Below are positions 10,891 to 21,319 of a stretch of 64,000 nt of DNA, in pieces. Under the pieces are notes generated by a model. The model ran no database searches, was not told where the DNA came from, and saw only the letters and a list, made by a program, of their open reading frames with translations. The position numbers and the translations under genes were made by a program. Each line of letters starts with the position of its first letter. Position 1 is the stretch's first letter. The stretch comes from Mesaphorura yosii (lineage: Eukaryota > Arthropoda > Collembola > Poduromorpha > Tullbergiidae), in NCBI GenBank assembly GCA_009869945.1, contig WIXG01000073.1, forward strand, positions 124,001 through 188,000, read 5' to 3'.

Positions 10891-12446
10891 ATGAATAAAG
10901 CTTGTGCCAAATGTGAGAAGACGGTGTATCCGATAGAGGAACTTAAGTGCCTAGATAAGACTTGGCACAAAGGATGCTTCAAATGCTCGGAGTGTGGAAT
11001 GACGCTCAACATGAAAACTTACAAGGGGTTCAACAAATTACCGTACTGCGAGGCGTAAGTATTAGATTGTGTGATATCAAGAATTCTTACTTGTCTCTCA
11101 GATTGCTATATCGAATTGAATTTATCGCAGGCACATACCCAAAGCAAAAGCGACAACAGTTGCAGACACGCCAGAGATGAAGCGGATTCAGGAGAATACG
11201 AAGATCCAGTCCAATGTAAGTATGCCGGTCTGCTGTCTTCCCATAATTAATAAAAGGCGAAAACAATAGCTTTCATTTATTCCCAACTATTTAGGCTGTG
11301 TACCATGCGGAATTTGAGAAACAAAAGGGAAAATTCACGCCAGTTACTGACGACCCGGAACTTCTTCGTATAAAGCAAAACTCAAAGATTATCAGCAATG
11401 CAGCATATCACAACGCATTGGGAAATAAGGCAAAAATGGAGGAAAGGCGAACTTTGACAGGCGAAGATGGTGACCACAACAGCAATGGCATTGTTCCGTC
11501 GAAAAGTCCCTCTTATATGGATGAATTGGCTTCAGTTCCAACTCAGGCTCCTCCACAGCAACGTTATGGGCCACCACCAACGAATTCGGCTTCAACTGCT
11601 TACGCCAGCAGAGGAGCGAACAACTACCATCACTCAGGTCTTGGTGGAGCAGAACACAAGCAACCGCAGCAGCAACAGTACCATCCACCTCCACCACAGC
11701 AGCAACAATATCACCATGCGCAGGCCCAGCACCACCAGCAACAGTCTCATCAAAATCCCTCACCATATTCATCAAGAGGCAGTGCAAATCTCATTTACAC
11801 TTCTGATGGTGGACAAGGTAAAGTATCATTAAAGGCGATGGGATGGGGTCGAAAGATTAGAATAATATTTTTAATGCTGCTATTTGTATTTTTGCAGTAA
11901 ATGTCAATAATTCATCACGCCAACCAGGCTCCATTGCTGATTATGATCCGGTAAACAATTATTTTGGGTCTTTGGATCCTCAAATGCATGGACAGGTATT
12001 TCGATTCAGTACCTGACTCGGAGAAAGGTTCATTTCAATGCGGACTTTCACTACAATGTATTCATCTCATTCGTTTCCAGTCACGAGGAGGTGTTAGAGG
12101 CCATACCCAACAACAGCCGGTTCAACAGCAGCAAATGAGAAGCCAGCAACAGCAGCAACAACAATACACGCCATCAGCAAACAATGGACGAGTCGGAGGA
12201 GGTCAGCAAATGCAAGCTAGTCACCACGGTCAGCCACAACAACATCAAACTCGGGCAATGAACAACGGCGTCTGCTATCGCGCGCTGTACGACTACGAGG
12301 CTCAAGATATGGACGAGGTCAGTTTCATGGATGGAGACTTCATCGTTGATTGCACTCCAATTGATGAGGGTTGGCTAACTGGGACAGTACAAAGAACCGG
12401 CCTGCGTGGAATGCTTCCAGCGAATTATGTTTCGTTGGCAAATTGA
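10891..12446 (+). CDS. Lasp: LIM and SH3 domain protein (Lasp)
   Basis: Exons: 10891-11054, 11131-11215, 11295-11817, 11898-11995 and 12081-12446; about 412 residues. An N-terminal LIM domain ([10 protein letters not shown]...[10 protein letters not shown]) occupies residues 1-57. Two nebulin-type repeats follow ([15 protein letters not shown] and [15 protein letters not shown]). A long Gln/His/Pro-rich linker leads to a C-terminal SH3 domain ([11 protein letters not shown]...GMLPANYV). This is the family order LIM, nebulin, linker, SH3. Lasp binds F-actin at muscle Z-lines, focal adhesions and in the germ line. The linker is low complexity (CAG/CAA runs), so its length may vary. An alternative donor is possible at GATCCG|GTAAAC in exon 4. 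Poly(A) signal AATAAA at 13720. Confidence 0.95.
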
Positions 12447-14032
12447 AGAATTGCGTGACCACATGCTGGATTTGTATTTATCATATTGTATTTACACTAC
12501 ATGCTTTCCAAGCCAAACTTGAGCATTTATTTGAATTTATTAGTTAGGATTCATCATTGAGATGCTGCTTGTGGAACGAATTTATGGGAGTTAATTTTCC
12601 AAGGCCTAAAGTGAAGTGACAGTTAAGTCTTCCGAAATTTTACACATGACCATCGCTTGATTAGTCGGATCATTTTGTTGTATTGAGCGAAAGTTAAAGA
12701 CCATAATTACCTTTCAATGCAACACTTTTCAGACTGGAGAAGTCAACATTGTACAATCACAGAAGAATTCCTAAAATATGCATTTCAGTTTCTAGCTTCT
12801 AGCAGAAGGGTCAAAAACGAATTCTTAGTATAAAAGACAGACAACGAATTCCATCGCAGATCAGGCCGATTTCGATAGGGTTACGTTTCAGAGGCTCACA
12901 CTTTGCGTAGTTAAATGATTAGGATATTAGAAAGATTGCTTTAGTCATTCGTGAAGGTATTGTAATAGTGTGCGAGGTTTGCTTTTGACATGTTTTAGGT
13001 TTATGATTAATGTATGAGTGAGTCTAGCTGTCGCTTTCTGAATGCAAAACTTCCAGAAATTAGCAAGCAATAATTTCCACTTACATATCAGACATTTGCG
13101 ATCCGAGAATAGAATGAATAATGACAGTTCTGTTTGGAATTCATAAAACACAAAGACAAAAGTGCCTCGAGTAAATAATTTCCAGCCATTTTGTGCGAAT
13201 GCCTATCGCACCATTTGCAATTCCTCCTCATTTCCGTCTAATTCCAAGGTAAGACTAAAGAAGAAGCGAACCGATCAAATTTTCCAATTGCCAAATACTT
13301 CAAACTGTGTGCCTGATTTTGATTTGCAACCTTTTCTACTTTCTCAGAAGGTTAGTCTTGTAATTTAAGATAAGCGTCCTGCAACCTCAGCGTACAGTAA
13401 AGATTTTTCATGGTTCGAATTTGGACAGGGATCATTTCAGTGTCGTGCCAGTGAGGGTTGAGAATGGTTCACCAACTAGTTAAGGAAACTTTGAGGGTTA
13501 AATGATAACTTTATGTTGAATTTCGTAGGATAACACAAGTGTGTACAAAAAGGTATTGTCTGAAACATGGTGTGCAGCTTCAACACGTATTCACGTATAT
13601 TTTGCTTCTTAAAAGCATTATTCGATCAAACCATTTCAACAGTTGACGTTATTGTGTGCGCTATTTATCAACTGCGTGTAGATTAATTGATTCAAGTTGT
13701 AAACCATTGATTGCTTTGAAATAAAATGATTCTAGATTAATTATTCACCCTTAAATAAATACGCTCACTTTATTACAAGCCATTTTCATTTACTCTGTTC
13801 TTGTACAATTGCATGACGTATTTACATCGAAACGAGAGGAACACCGCTAGTAAAATTAAAGTTGGGTAATTTATTTAGGCACTCAATTAGACTCAAGTTA
13901 ACTAAGGGATAGTAACAAAACAAAAGATTTCTTAATTTGAACTGTACACCGCAACGGCTGCAATTGATATTCGCGACTATGAAGTAGGAATACTTAAACA
14001 CAACTCCACGAGGCAGTCTGCCGCATGGCTCC
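12447..14032. other. 3' UTRs of convergent Lasp and HSPBAP1-like genes
   Basis: No coding exon is seen. AATAAA at 13720-13725 on the plus strand would give Lasp a 1.3-kb 3' UTR. The HSPBAP1-like stop at 14033 on the other strand lies about 300 bp beyond that signal, so the two 3' ends approach or overlap. Confidence 0.5.
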
Positions 14033-15706
14033 TTAATTGTCATTCGCAATATTCTTGACGTACTGCTCACAGATTTGTTTCAAAATGTGCGGATGTCCGA
14101 TAGCGTTGATTAAGTGGTAAAAGTGCTTGTGATTAGGGAGCACGGGTTTACTTGCGCTGAGCGGAGGTGAATCTGCTACCTCTGCGGCGGGGGCAGTCGT
14201 GAAGTTAAATACGTACGGTGCTAGTTTCCTGATGAAGGGATGCATCGCCAGGAACTCATCGGCGGTAGTTTTACTTTTCTTTTGAGGAGGCTCGCCGTTG
14301 GGGGTCGTCAAACTGGCGTGGTTGGTGAGATTGGAGTTCGTCTTTACCTCATTTCTTTTGCCAAGATTTAAGACGTGGTCTTCGTAACTCCGTCGAAGTA
14401 AGAGGGACAAGTATTCTTCTGTAGATTCCATTAGATCTTCCTGTTACGTAACAAAGGAAGGAATGATTTCCATTTCTGTTGTAATCTGTAAAGGTGGAAC
14501 TCGAAAGGTGGGGGCCTAAGTTTACCTCATTGGGGTTCAAAATGTCGATTGTGGAGTCAGGCGTAGCAAGGGACACCACAGACCCGATGACAAAACGAAT
14601 GGCTGCTTCTTGCACTCGTGCAAAATTGTCATGATCCTGCTGAACCCATGTGTTCACACTTATGCTGAATTCGTCAGATTTAACAAAATGCCACCATTGT
14701 GGTGGGACGTACAAGACATCACCAGGTTCAAGTGTGACTTTCAAACCATGACATTTGGCTAAGTCTAGCAAACAAAAAGAATACGAATGGTGTAAAGTCA
14801 TTCCTCGTAATTTGTAACTACATACAATTGCAATTGAAATATTTCTTACCTGCATAGTGGGATGGAGATGGTGCAGAGAAATTAATGAGACTGTAGACAC
14901 TGGATTCTTCGTAAGGAATTCTGGACGGATGTAAATTGTTCGTATCTGAAGGAGGAAACATTAGCCATGTTTTTCTGTGAATGTGAAATCAAAAGTGAAT
15001 TTAGCTGATCATTTTAAGAAAGGTAAATGAAAATGAAATCAATTTCAGATACTCACCTTCCCTTGATTTGTGAGACTAAATTACAGCCGTAAGTATCAAA
15101 ATGACATGGAGTATATGAGCCGCTCGTGCCGATCCACAAGTTTGACACTTTACCCTCCCGCTCGGGGAAACCCAAGCGATTCCATTCGAATTTCTGTTGA
15201 GAGAATGAGAGAAAGCATTATGCTAAAACGCTGCCTAAATGACCACATGAAGTTAAACTTCGTGCTGACCTTGAAATACTTGGGATCGATTACATCCACA
15301 ATGTTTTTGTAGTCGTAGTAGACCCACCGCTTGTCGTCACTCCAATTAACTAGATCGCGCCAGCTTAGCATAACTTGACCGGTTTTCGATTCCCATTGCG
15401 GCTCCTGTGTATTGTAAATATAATCATCCGGTCATCAGTCAGACTTGAATGTCACGGAAACTATTCACTCGATTCACAAACCTTGTCAGGATAATCCTTC
15501 AGTCCGACACGACAAAGCATTCCGTCAGTCGAGTGGTCATCCTTCGCGATGATTTTCCCCCACATGTCCAACGACCACAGGCATGGTTCCCAGTCGAAGT
15601 GAATTCCTTTAAAGACTATCGGTTCTTGAATTTCTGAATCCTGAATCAACTGCTTCAAGACGGACGTGTCCCTGATTCTTGCCGGTTGCTTAAACACTGG
15701 ATCCAT
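14033..15706 (-). CDS. HSPBAP1: JmjC-domain protein, HSPBAP1-like
   Basis: Exons, in minus order: 15482-15706, 15270-15404, 15057-15193, 14850-14974, 14526-14764 and 14033-14440; 422 residues. The JmjC cupin carries the iron ligands HxD in TPCHFDTYGCN and the distal His in PPQWWHFV. RKTWLMFPPSDT and PSRIPYEESSVYS match the HSPBAP1 pattern after the GR junction. Its likely role is as a Fe(II)/2-oxoglutarate hydroxylase or demethylase-type enzyme; vertebrate HSPBAP1 binds small heat-shock protein Hsp27. For exon 4 the acceptor at 14974 was chosen because it restores the conserved FPP segment; a later acceptor gives a stop. The C-terminal 130 residues are less conserved. The CHIC gene lies upstream on the same strand. 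Confidence 0.85.
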
Positions 15707-15892
15707 GTCCTTTCTTGCAGTCTTTACACGAAGAATTCAATAATCCACGAAAACTAAGTGCGATTAAACCGAAATTGTACGAATCTGGTAACTAAAATTA
15801 ATGACTACGAAATAATTCCAGTCAGATTGAACAAAACTTATTGGACTAAACACAAAATAGAACACTATGAAACAAACACTGTTGCACTGTTT

Positions 15893-16423
15893 TCAGTCTG
15901 GCATAAAAAGATTCAGTTTTGGTATAAAACGGATCATCAGTACATACTCAATCATTGCCCTGCTCGAACTTAAACGTGCCTTTTCTAGTTTCCACTGAAG
16001 CCCTAGTCTTTGATACAGGTGAGCATTTTCCCAATCCAGTAGCTTTTCGATTGAGAGTCTCGTCTTTTTATTCATGCACACGACCGGCCAGAATGAGCAC
16101 CCAAACGTACAGCAACAGCAAAGGCATCCAAATATGATCCATTTCATCTGAAGCGATAACGACTTTCTCAGCAGTGAGTTGATCTTGTCGATGGTGGACT
16201 TGAATTCTTCTGGTGCGACGCGCGCGTGGAGAGCGGGTGGATACTCGGCGTTGAAGTAATTGTTCAGCCCAAATATGGTTATGTTTCCATTACCACGGAT
16301 TATGACTGGTTCTGGACCTGATGCCTGTGCGATGCGGCTGGATGTGGTCGGGTGGTTATCACCATTAAGAATGTCGTCCAGGTTTAAATCTAGTCTTGCA
16401 TCCTCGATTGCCTCTAAATCCAT
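15893..16423 (-). CDS. CHIC2: Cysteine-rich hydrophobic domain protein (CHIC1/2)
   Basis: Single-exon ORF of 176 residues; human CHIC2 has 165. The diagnostic block is FGCLCCCCTFGCSFWPVVC, a hydrophobic Cys string that is palmitoylated in the family and anchors it to vesicle and plasma membranes. It is flanked by conserved RVAPEEFKSTIDKINS and SIEKLLDWENAHLYQRLGLQ. The C-terminus (EYVLMIRFIPKLNLFMPD) also fits the family. It is intronless, unlike almost every neighbour, so it may be an old retrocopy that became the functional gene. Its stop codon is 186 bp upstream of the HSPBAP1-like start on the same strand. Confidence 0.92.
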   Translation of the reverse strand: MDLEAIEDARLDLNLDDILNGDNHPTTSSRIAQASGPEPVIIRGNGNITIFGLNNYFNAEYPPALHARVAPEEFKSTIDKINSLLRKSLSLQMKWIIFGCLCCCCTFGCSFWPVVCMNKKTRLSIEKLLDWENAHLYQRLGLQWKLEKARLSSSRAMIEYVLMIRFIPKLNLFMPD

Positions 16424-17371
16424 CGTTGTGAGTGTGAATACATTTTACTCGCAGAACGACAGATCAGGCATCAGAAAGGAGGACGCAGGTCCTGAGTCAG
16501 GATGGTCAGTCAATTCATCTATTAAAACAATTAAGGGATCCTTTAAATGCAGACATAACTGACCATTGAAACCTTCACCCTTGAAATGTCTTTATTGTTG
16601 TCTTACGTGCGTGTGCAGCAATTGTTGAGTTATTTCCCTGAATTTCACGTCCGTCCTGTCCCGTCACGTCGCATTCCACTGATTATTATTGATTCTTCAC
16701 CAACTGCTAGAAGAGTTAAAGCGATGATCCTGCCATATTACTGCAATAATCGGCAGGTCACGCATAGAATCGCCAAACTTCACTTCACTTCCTTGTTGAA
16801 TTAATTTCTTTGTGCATAGCAGATTCGCCTTTACTCACGGTTCAATATAACCATCATAAAAACGGGACAACAAAAACTGTGCTTTCGAACAATTCACTTT
16901 TTGCTGCCTGTCCATGAATAATTGAACGAAATCGAGCTCCTCCTGATTGCAGCAACCGCACGCTTTAGCCAAAGCATAATTCTGCGCTGAGTTTCAATTT
17001 CATACGGCATTACGACAAGCAGAAAGCTTTGCCAAGAGTGCAGTGTACTGACTCAGCAGAAACTCTTGCCCACTCGCAGTCACTCGGTTCAATGTAATTT
17101 AGTGCTGCTTTGCCAAAAACTTCTACCGGACTGTCTGTTATTTAATTATATAGTAATTGAGATACTGGAAAATTATTGCTGAATTCATACTGTCTCTTTC
17201 GCATCATTTTTGGTGTAATATCTTCGAACAGGTAAGGTAAACAAGCTTATTAGACACGTCATTGGCGTCATCTTGGAGAATAATTGCAATTGGCAAGAGC
17301 TAATCGTCATTTTAACATCGTTTCTAGAATACCAGAATACGGGCTCTTAAAAGCATTCGACTGTCTTCAAA
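16424..17371. promoter_or_regulatory. Divergent intergenic region between CHIC and PSMD3
   Basis: 948 bp between two start codons facing away from each other. No exon, tRNA or repeat was recognised. It must contain both promoters. No TATA box is evident near either start. Confidence 0.4.
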
Positions 17372-19385
17372 ATGGTGACTGAAACCAACGATGTTGAAAT
17401 GACACCGGTCGAGGATGCAGCGGCAGGAAATTCTTCAAATGGAGACTCCGCGGCTGCTGAAGTAAAGAAGGACCCTGATTTGCTCTCTGTTGATGGTGAG
17501 TGGAAAGTAGTGTACGTAGTCTTAATTCCGGAGGTCACTATTCTATTATTACTATTTCTTTGTGATATCAGATATACGGGAGCAAGTGAAGCAGGTGGAA
17601 AAGGCAGTGATTGGAAAGGACTTCCGTTTCACTCTTCGAGTTCTTAGAAGTCTAGGGACAACTAGAAAGAAGTTGAACACCAACGTGCTCAAAAGACTCA
17701 TCCATGGCTACTATAATCACTCGTCAAAAGAAGCTCAACAGCTTGAAGCTTTTCTTTCTGAGGAAGACGTAAGTGAAAGCCAACACCGAAGTATAACTGT
17801 GACAGGGATTGTCTGGAACTGGCTGAATGTGTGAATTGTTGAACAGGAAATGGAAGTTGATAGTGAATCAAAGCCTAGTAACCTGTCAAGTCTTCCGAGT
17901 CCACGACTTCGAACAACCAGGGAGAAAACTCTCTTCCCCGAAGTGGACGCGTACTTGCATTTGTTAGTTTTGGTGTTTCTTATTGACAGCGGAAAGTTCA
18001 GCAAAGCACCAGAGTGCGCAGGTTAGTAGAACCGCGAACAATCGTTGATGATGTTAAGGCCTTTTCTATAACCATTAATGTTTATTGGCTTTCCCTGCAG
18101 AAGCGCTACTTGCGAAATTAAAGGCTCACAACCGCCGTTCTTTGGATTTGGTAGCAGCAAAGTGCTACTTCTACTATTCAAGAGCCTACGAACTTACCAA
18201 GCAGTTGGAAAAGATTCGCCCTATTCTGCACGCTAGACTGAGAACTGCAACTTTACGAAATGATTTTGAAGGCCAAGCCGTTCTCATCAATTGCTTGCTT
18301 AGAAATTACCTTCACTACAATTTGTATGATCAAGTAAGTAAAGTTTCTAACCTCATTAATGAAATAATATGTTGGGAACTTAGCAGTTAGTCTTAATCAT
18401 TGTATTTTATTGCATGGTTTAGGCTGACAAGCTGGTGACAAAATGTGAGTATCCCGAGTCTGCTGCTAGTAATAATGAGTTGGCCAGATACTTCTATTAC
18501 ATGGGGCGTATAAAATCTGTGCAACTGGACTACACCGCTGCCCATGGACATTTACTCCAGGCAATCAGAAAGGCGCCTCAACACTCTGCTATTGGATTTA
18601 AGCAGACGGTGCAAAAACTTGCTGTCACGGTCGATTTGCTGCTTGGAGATATTCCTGAGAGGTCGATTTTCTACCAACCAATTTACAAGCGGTCACTAGC
18701 ACCTTATTTTCAACTTACGAGAGGTTCGATTCACTCATGACTCAAAGCTACTTTCATTTGAGTACTGATAAATGATCTGATAGTTATGCTGTCTTTTCTT
18801 GCCTTTTATAGCTGTGCGAATGGGAAACCTTCAGAAGTTCCACGATCATTTGAACGAATTTCACACACAATTTCAGCAGGACAGGACTTACATCCTTATC
18901 CAAAGACTCCGCCACAATGTCATAAAAACAGGATTGCGAGCTATAAGCACCAGCTACTCCAGAATACTACTGAAGGATATTGCATCCAAGCTTGCACTGG
19001 ACGCCCCGGAGGATGTGGAATTCATCGTTGCGAAGGTACAGCTTAGAATTGATAAATTGACTAGAATTTTAATTTTTAGTTTACTAATGCATGCTGTTTG
19101 TAGGCAATCCGTGACGGTGTGATTCAAGCCACAATTGATCATGATGCTGGTTACGTTGCGTCCCGAGAACGCATTGACGTCTACTGCACACAGGAGCCAC
19201 AAAACGCGTTCCATCAGCGAATCGAATTTTGCTTGGCCATCCACAACCAAAGCGTGAAGGCCATGAGATTTCCTCCAAAGAGCTACAACAAAGATTTGGA
19301 ATCCGTCGAAGAGCGTCGCGAGAGAGAACAGCAAGATCTTGAACTGGCGAAAGAAATGGCCGAAGATGATGATGATTTTGTTTAA
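17372..19385 (+). CDS. PSMD3: 26S proteasome regulatory subunit Rpn3 (PSMD3)
   Basis: Exons: 17372-17495, 17572-17768, 17847-18021, 18101-18333, 18423-18723, 18812-19035 and 19104-19385; 511 residues against 534 in human. Non-ATPase lid subunit of the 19S particle. The middle is a TPR-like helical repeat region ([35 protein letters not shown]). The PCI domain follows ([16 protein letters not shown]...[20 protein letters not shown]). The C-terminus ([20 protein letters not shown]) is a Rpn3 hallmark. The acidic tail ends EDDDDFV. All seven exons join in frame. AATAAA at 19494. Confidence 0.96.
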
Positions 19386-19493
19386 ATAATTTTTAAGCAC
19401 TTGAAACACAGTTCATTATAACTCCTCATTAATATATTTATCCTTCTTGTATGGTATGGTAAAAATTTAGTAATATTAATCCGTAACATTACG

Positions 19494-19499
19494 AATAAA
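19494..19499 (+). terminator. Poly(A) signal AATAAA of PSMD3
   Basis: AATAAA 108 bp after the PSMD3 stop codon; the convergent HYPK gene stops at 19692 on the other strand. Confidence 0.65.
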
Positions 19500-19691
19500 T
19501 ACATGCTATCAAAATTTTGTCGAAAACGGGTTTGCAACAGTTTTCAAGGTGTACAAACTTAATCAAAGCAAGTGACTTTCATATTCATATTGACTCAATC
19601 ATTAACAGTTTGTACGCACGCAAGAATCCTCACACATTACATTACTTTGTCAGTAATAACAGTAAGTATTTGTGTTCAGTTCAGTTGTTAA

Positions 19692-20479
19692 TTATTCAGT
19701 AAGCGTGTGGAGTGCTTTCTTTAGACTTCCTTCATGTTCTCTCAGAACCTGCTCAGCTCTTTCACGTGAAATTTCGAATTCATTTACCTGCAAATCACAC
19801 AAAATGGATTAGTAATTAATCACGAGACCAACTTAATTTAGCGGATAGCAGAGCACATTCATCTGCTTTTCTGCGTTAGATTTCTTACCAGTATTTCAAT
19901 GTCTTCCTTGCTGAGTTGAATCTTCTTAGCAATTATTCGTTCTCTCTCTAGTCTGCCAGCTACTTCTTCGCCAATCAAACCCATCACCTGCAGAATCGAA
20001 GTCAGATTAATTAGCATCTGTATTGTGACACAACTGATCGTGATCAATCATTGAGTACTCACCCCGCTGATGTCACTCTCCGTTATTTCCGTTTCCTCGG
20101 CGTAGTCAGTCACCCGTTCCAAGTCCGCAGCACCTGCGTCATGTTTCTTCTCCCTATTTCTCTTATCCGCTGCTGCTTGCTCCGATGATGGGTCATCCGC
20201 TGATGAGTCATTGTTCTCCAGATTCGCGTTGTCAATATTAGCCCCGATCCCAGGCACGTGGCCATTAACGAGTGCAGCGCTTTTGTTTGCGTTTTCTAAG
20301 TTACTGCTATTGACTAATGGTGGCGGTGGCGGAGTTGGGTCGCTGACTGCGAGATTTTGCATGGCGTCCATCGGAGGAACATGTTCAGAAGGCGCGTATA
20401 CGGCGTCTGTGTTGTTGCTGGGGTCTGTAAGGTTCTGGTTCTTCTTGTGACCCTTTCTGCCTTTACCTTTGCCACTCAT
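19692..20479 (-). CDS. HYPK: Huntingtin-interacting protein K (HYPK), NatA regulator
   Basis: Exons, in minus order: 20063-20479, 19889-19987 and 19692-19787; about 203 residues. The conserved core (KKHDAGAADLERVTDYAEE) and the C-terminal UBA-like domain (SKEDIEILVNEFEISRERAE...HEGSLKKALHTL) match HYPK. HYPK binds the NAA10/NAA15 N-terminal acetyltransferase at the ribosome and suppresses aggregation. The N-terminal 110 residues are a lineage-specific extension, low complexity with a basic start (MSGKGKGRKGHKKNQ). Human HYPK is about 120-130 residues, so this one is clearly longer. It lies head to head with the CEP152-like gene. Confidence 0.93.
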
Positions 20480-21319
20480 CGTGAGCTATTCGCAGTTAAT
20501 CTTGATCCGAATTTAACTAACAAGTAAAGAAAGTATGAAAGAACACACTCGCGTCTTCAATAATGAGAGGTATCACTCATAAATCAAGGAATCAGGAGCC
20601 AGTTAAGATTATGATGCAGTTGAGTTCGAATCTTGCATGGTTTAGTTCCAAACTCGTCACATGGGTGAAAGAAACCAAGTCGAGTAGCACCCGTGCGCGA
20701 TTGGTCAACTCAAACTACTGCGTCATACGCGAGCACATTACTTCCCGCTGATACGAGGGCAAGATACACTTTCAAAGTTATGCAATCTTCTTTTGTTTGC
20801 CGTGCGAAACGTATCCGACTGTCACAGCCAAATATGTAGATTTCACATGTGCCGTGTGCTGGGTGGTCTTTCCTTTGTGTTTCTTTTGTTTTGTCAATAC
20901 TGTAAATTGTAAACAAATGACACAAAGCAATAATATGTCTTCATAATTTTATAGTAATACTAATATTCGTGATTGTGCAGAAGAATTGCGTCTGCGTCGA
21001 AGGAAGCTTGCTGCGTTAAGAACGGCGACTGAAGCCAGTGGCGATTAATTGATCATTGGTAAGCAACGCTTCTTTACGATTAGCGATCTCTTAACGCTAA
21101 GAGATCGCTCATCGTAAAGACGCTTTGTTGGTAAGTGTTGAAATCAGTTTACAATAAACGCCGTGACGCCGAAAATCTGCAATTGCATTTTGTTCACTTC
21201 TTGAATCCTGATTGCAGACATCAAGCTTAGCTTGCTACAGATAAATTCCAAGCCTTCGATCTTGACGCATTGACATTGCTTGTGGAAAACGATAAGGCGT
21301 GCTGCCCCAAGCTTCGAAG
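20480..21319. promoter_or_regulatory. Divergent intergenic region between HYPK and CEP152-like
   Basis: 840 bp between two outward-facing start codons. It includes a 64-bp palindromic micro-transposon (21064-21127), which lies about 190 bp before the CEP152-like ATG. A TACTAAT plus CAG acceptor near 20957-20978 suggests that a 5' UTR intron could end there. No other gene is supported. Confidence 0.4.
21056..21135. mobile_element. 64-bp palindromic hAT-like micro-MITE with 8-bp target duplication
   Basis: An exact 8-bp direct repeat TTGGTAAG (21056-21063 and 21128-21135) flanks a 64-bp insert. The insert is almost a perfect hairpin: 21071-21093 pairs with 21098-21120 with one mismatch around a 4-nt loop. 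Its outermost bases CAACGCTTC and CAAAGCGTC (reverse-complemented right end) make imperfect terminal repeats. The 8-bp duplication and CA-type ends fit hAT-derived MITEs. It lies in the 5' flank or 5' UTR of the CEP152-like gene and could form a strong RNA hairpin. Confidence 0.75.

Noticed and set aside
14850-14945. Shorter version of HSPBAP1 exon 4 starting at 14945
   Set aside because: It gives a stop in the required phase and loses the conserved RKTW...FPP segment; the acceptor at 14974 restores both.
20979-21048. Short open stretch EELRLRRRKLAALRTATEASGD before the CEP152-like gene
   Set aside because: The open reading crosses a TACTAAT/CAG acceptor-like site and has no supported start or partner exon; more likely 5' UTR.
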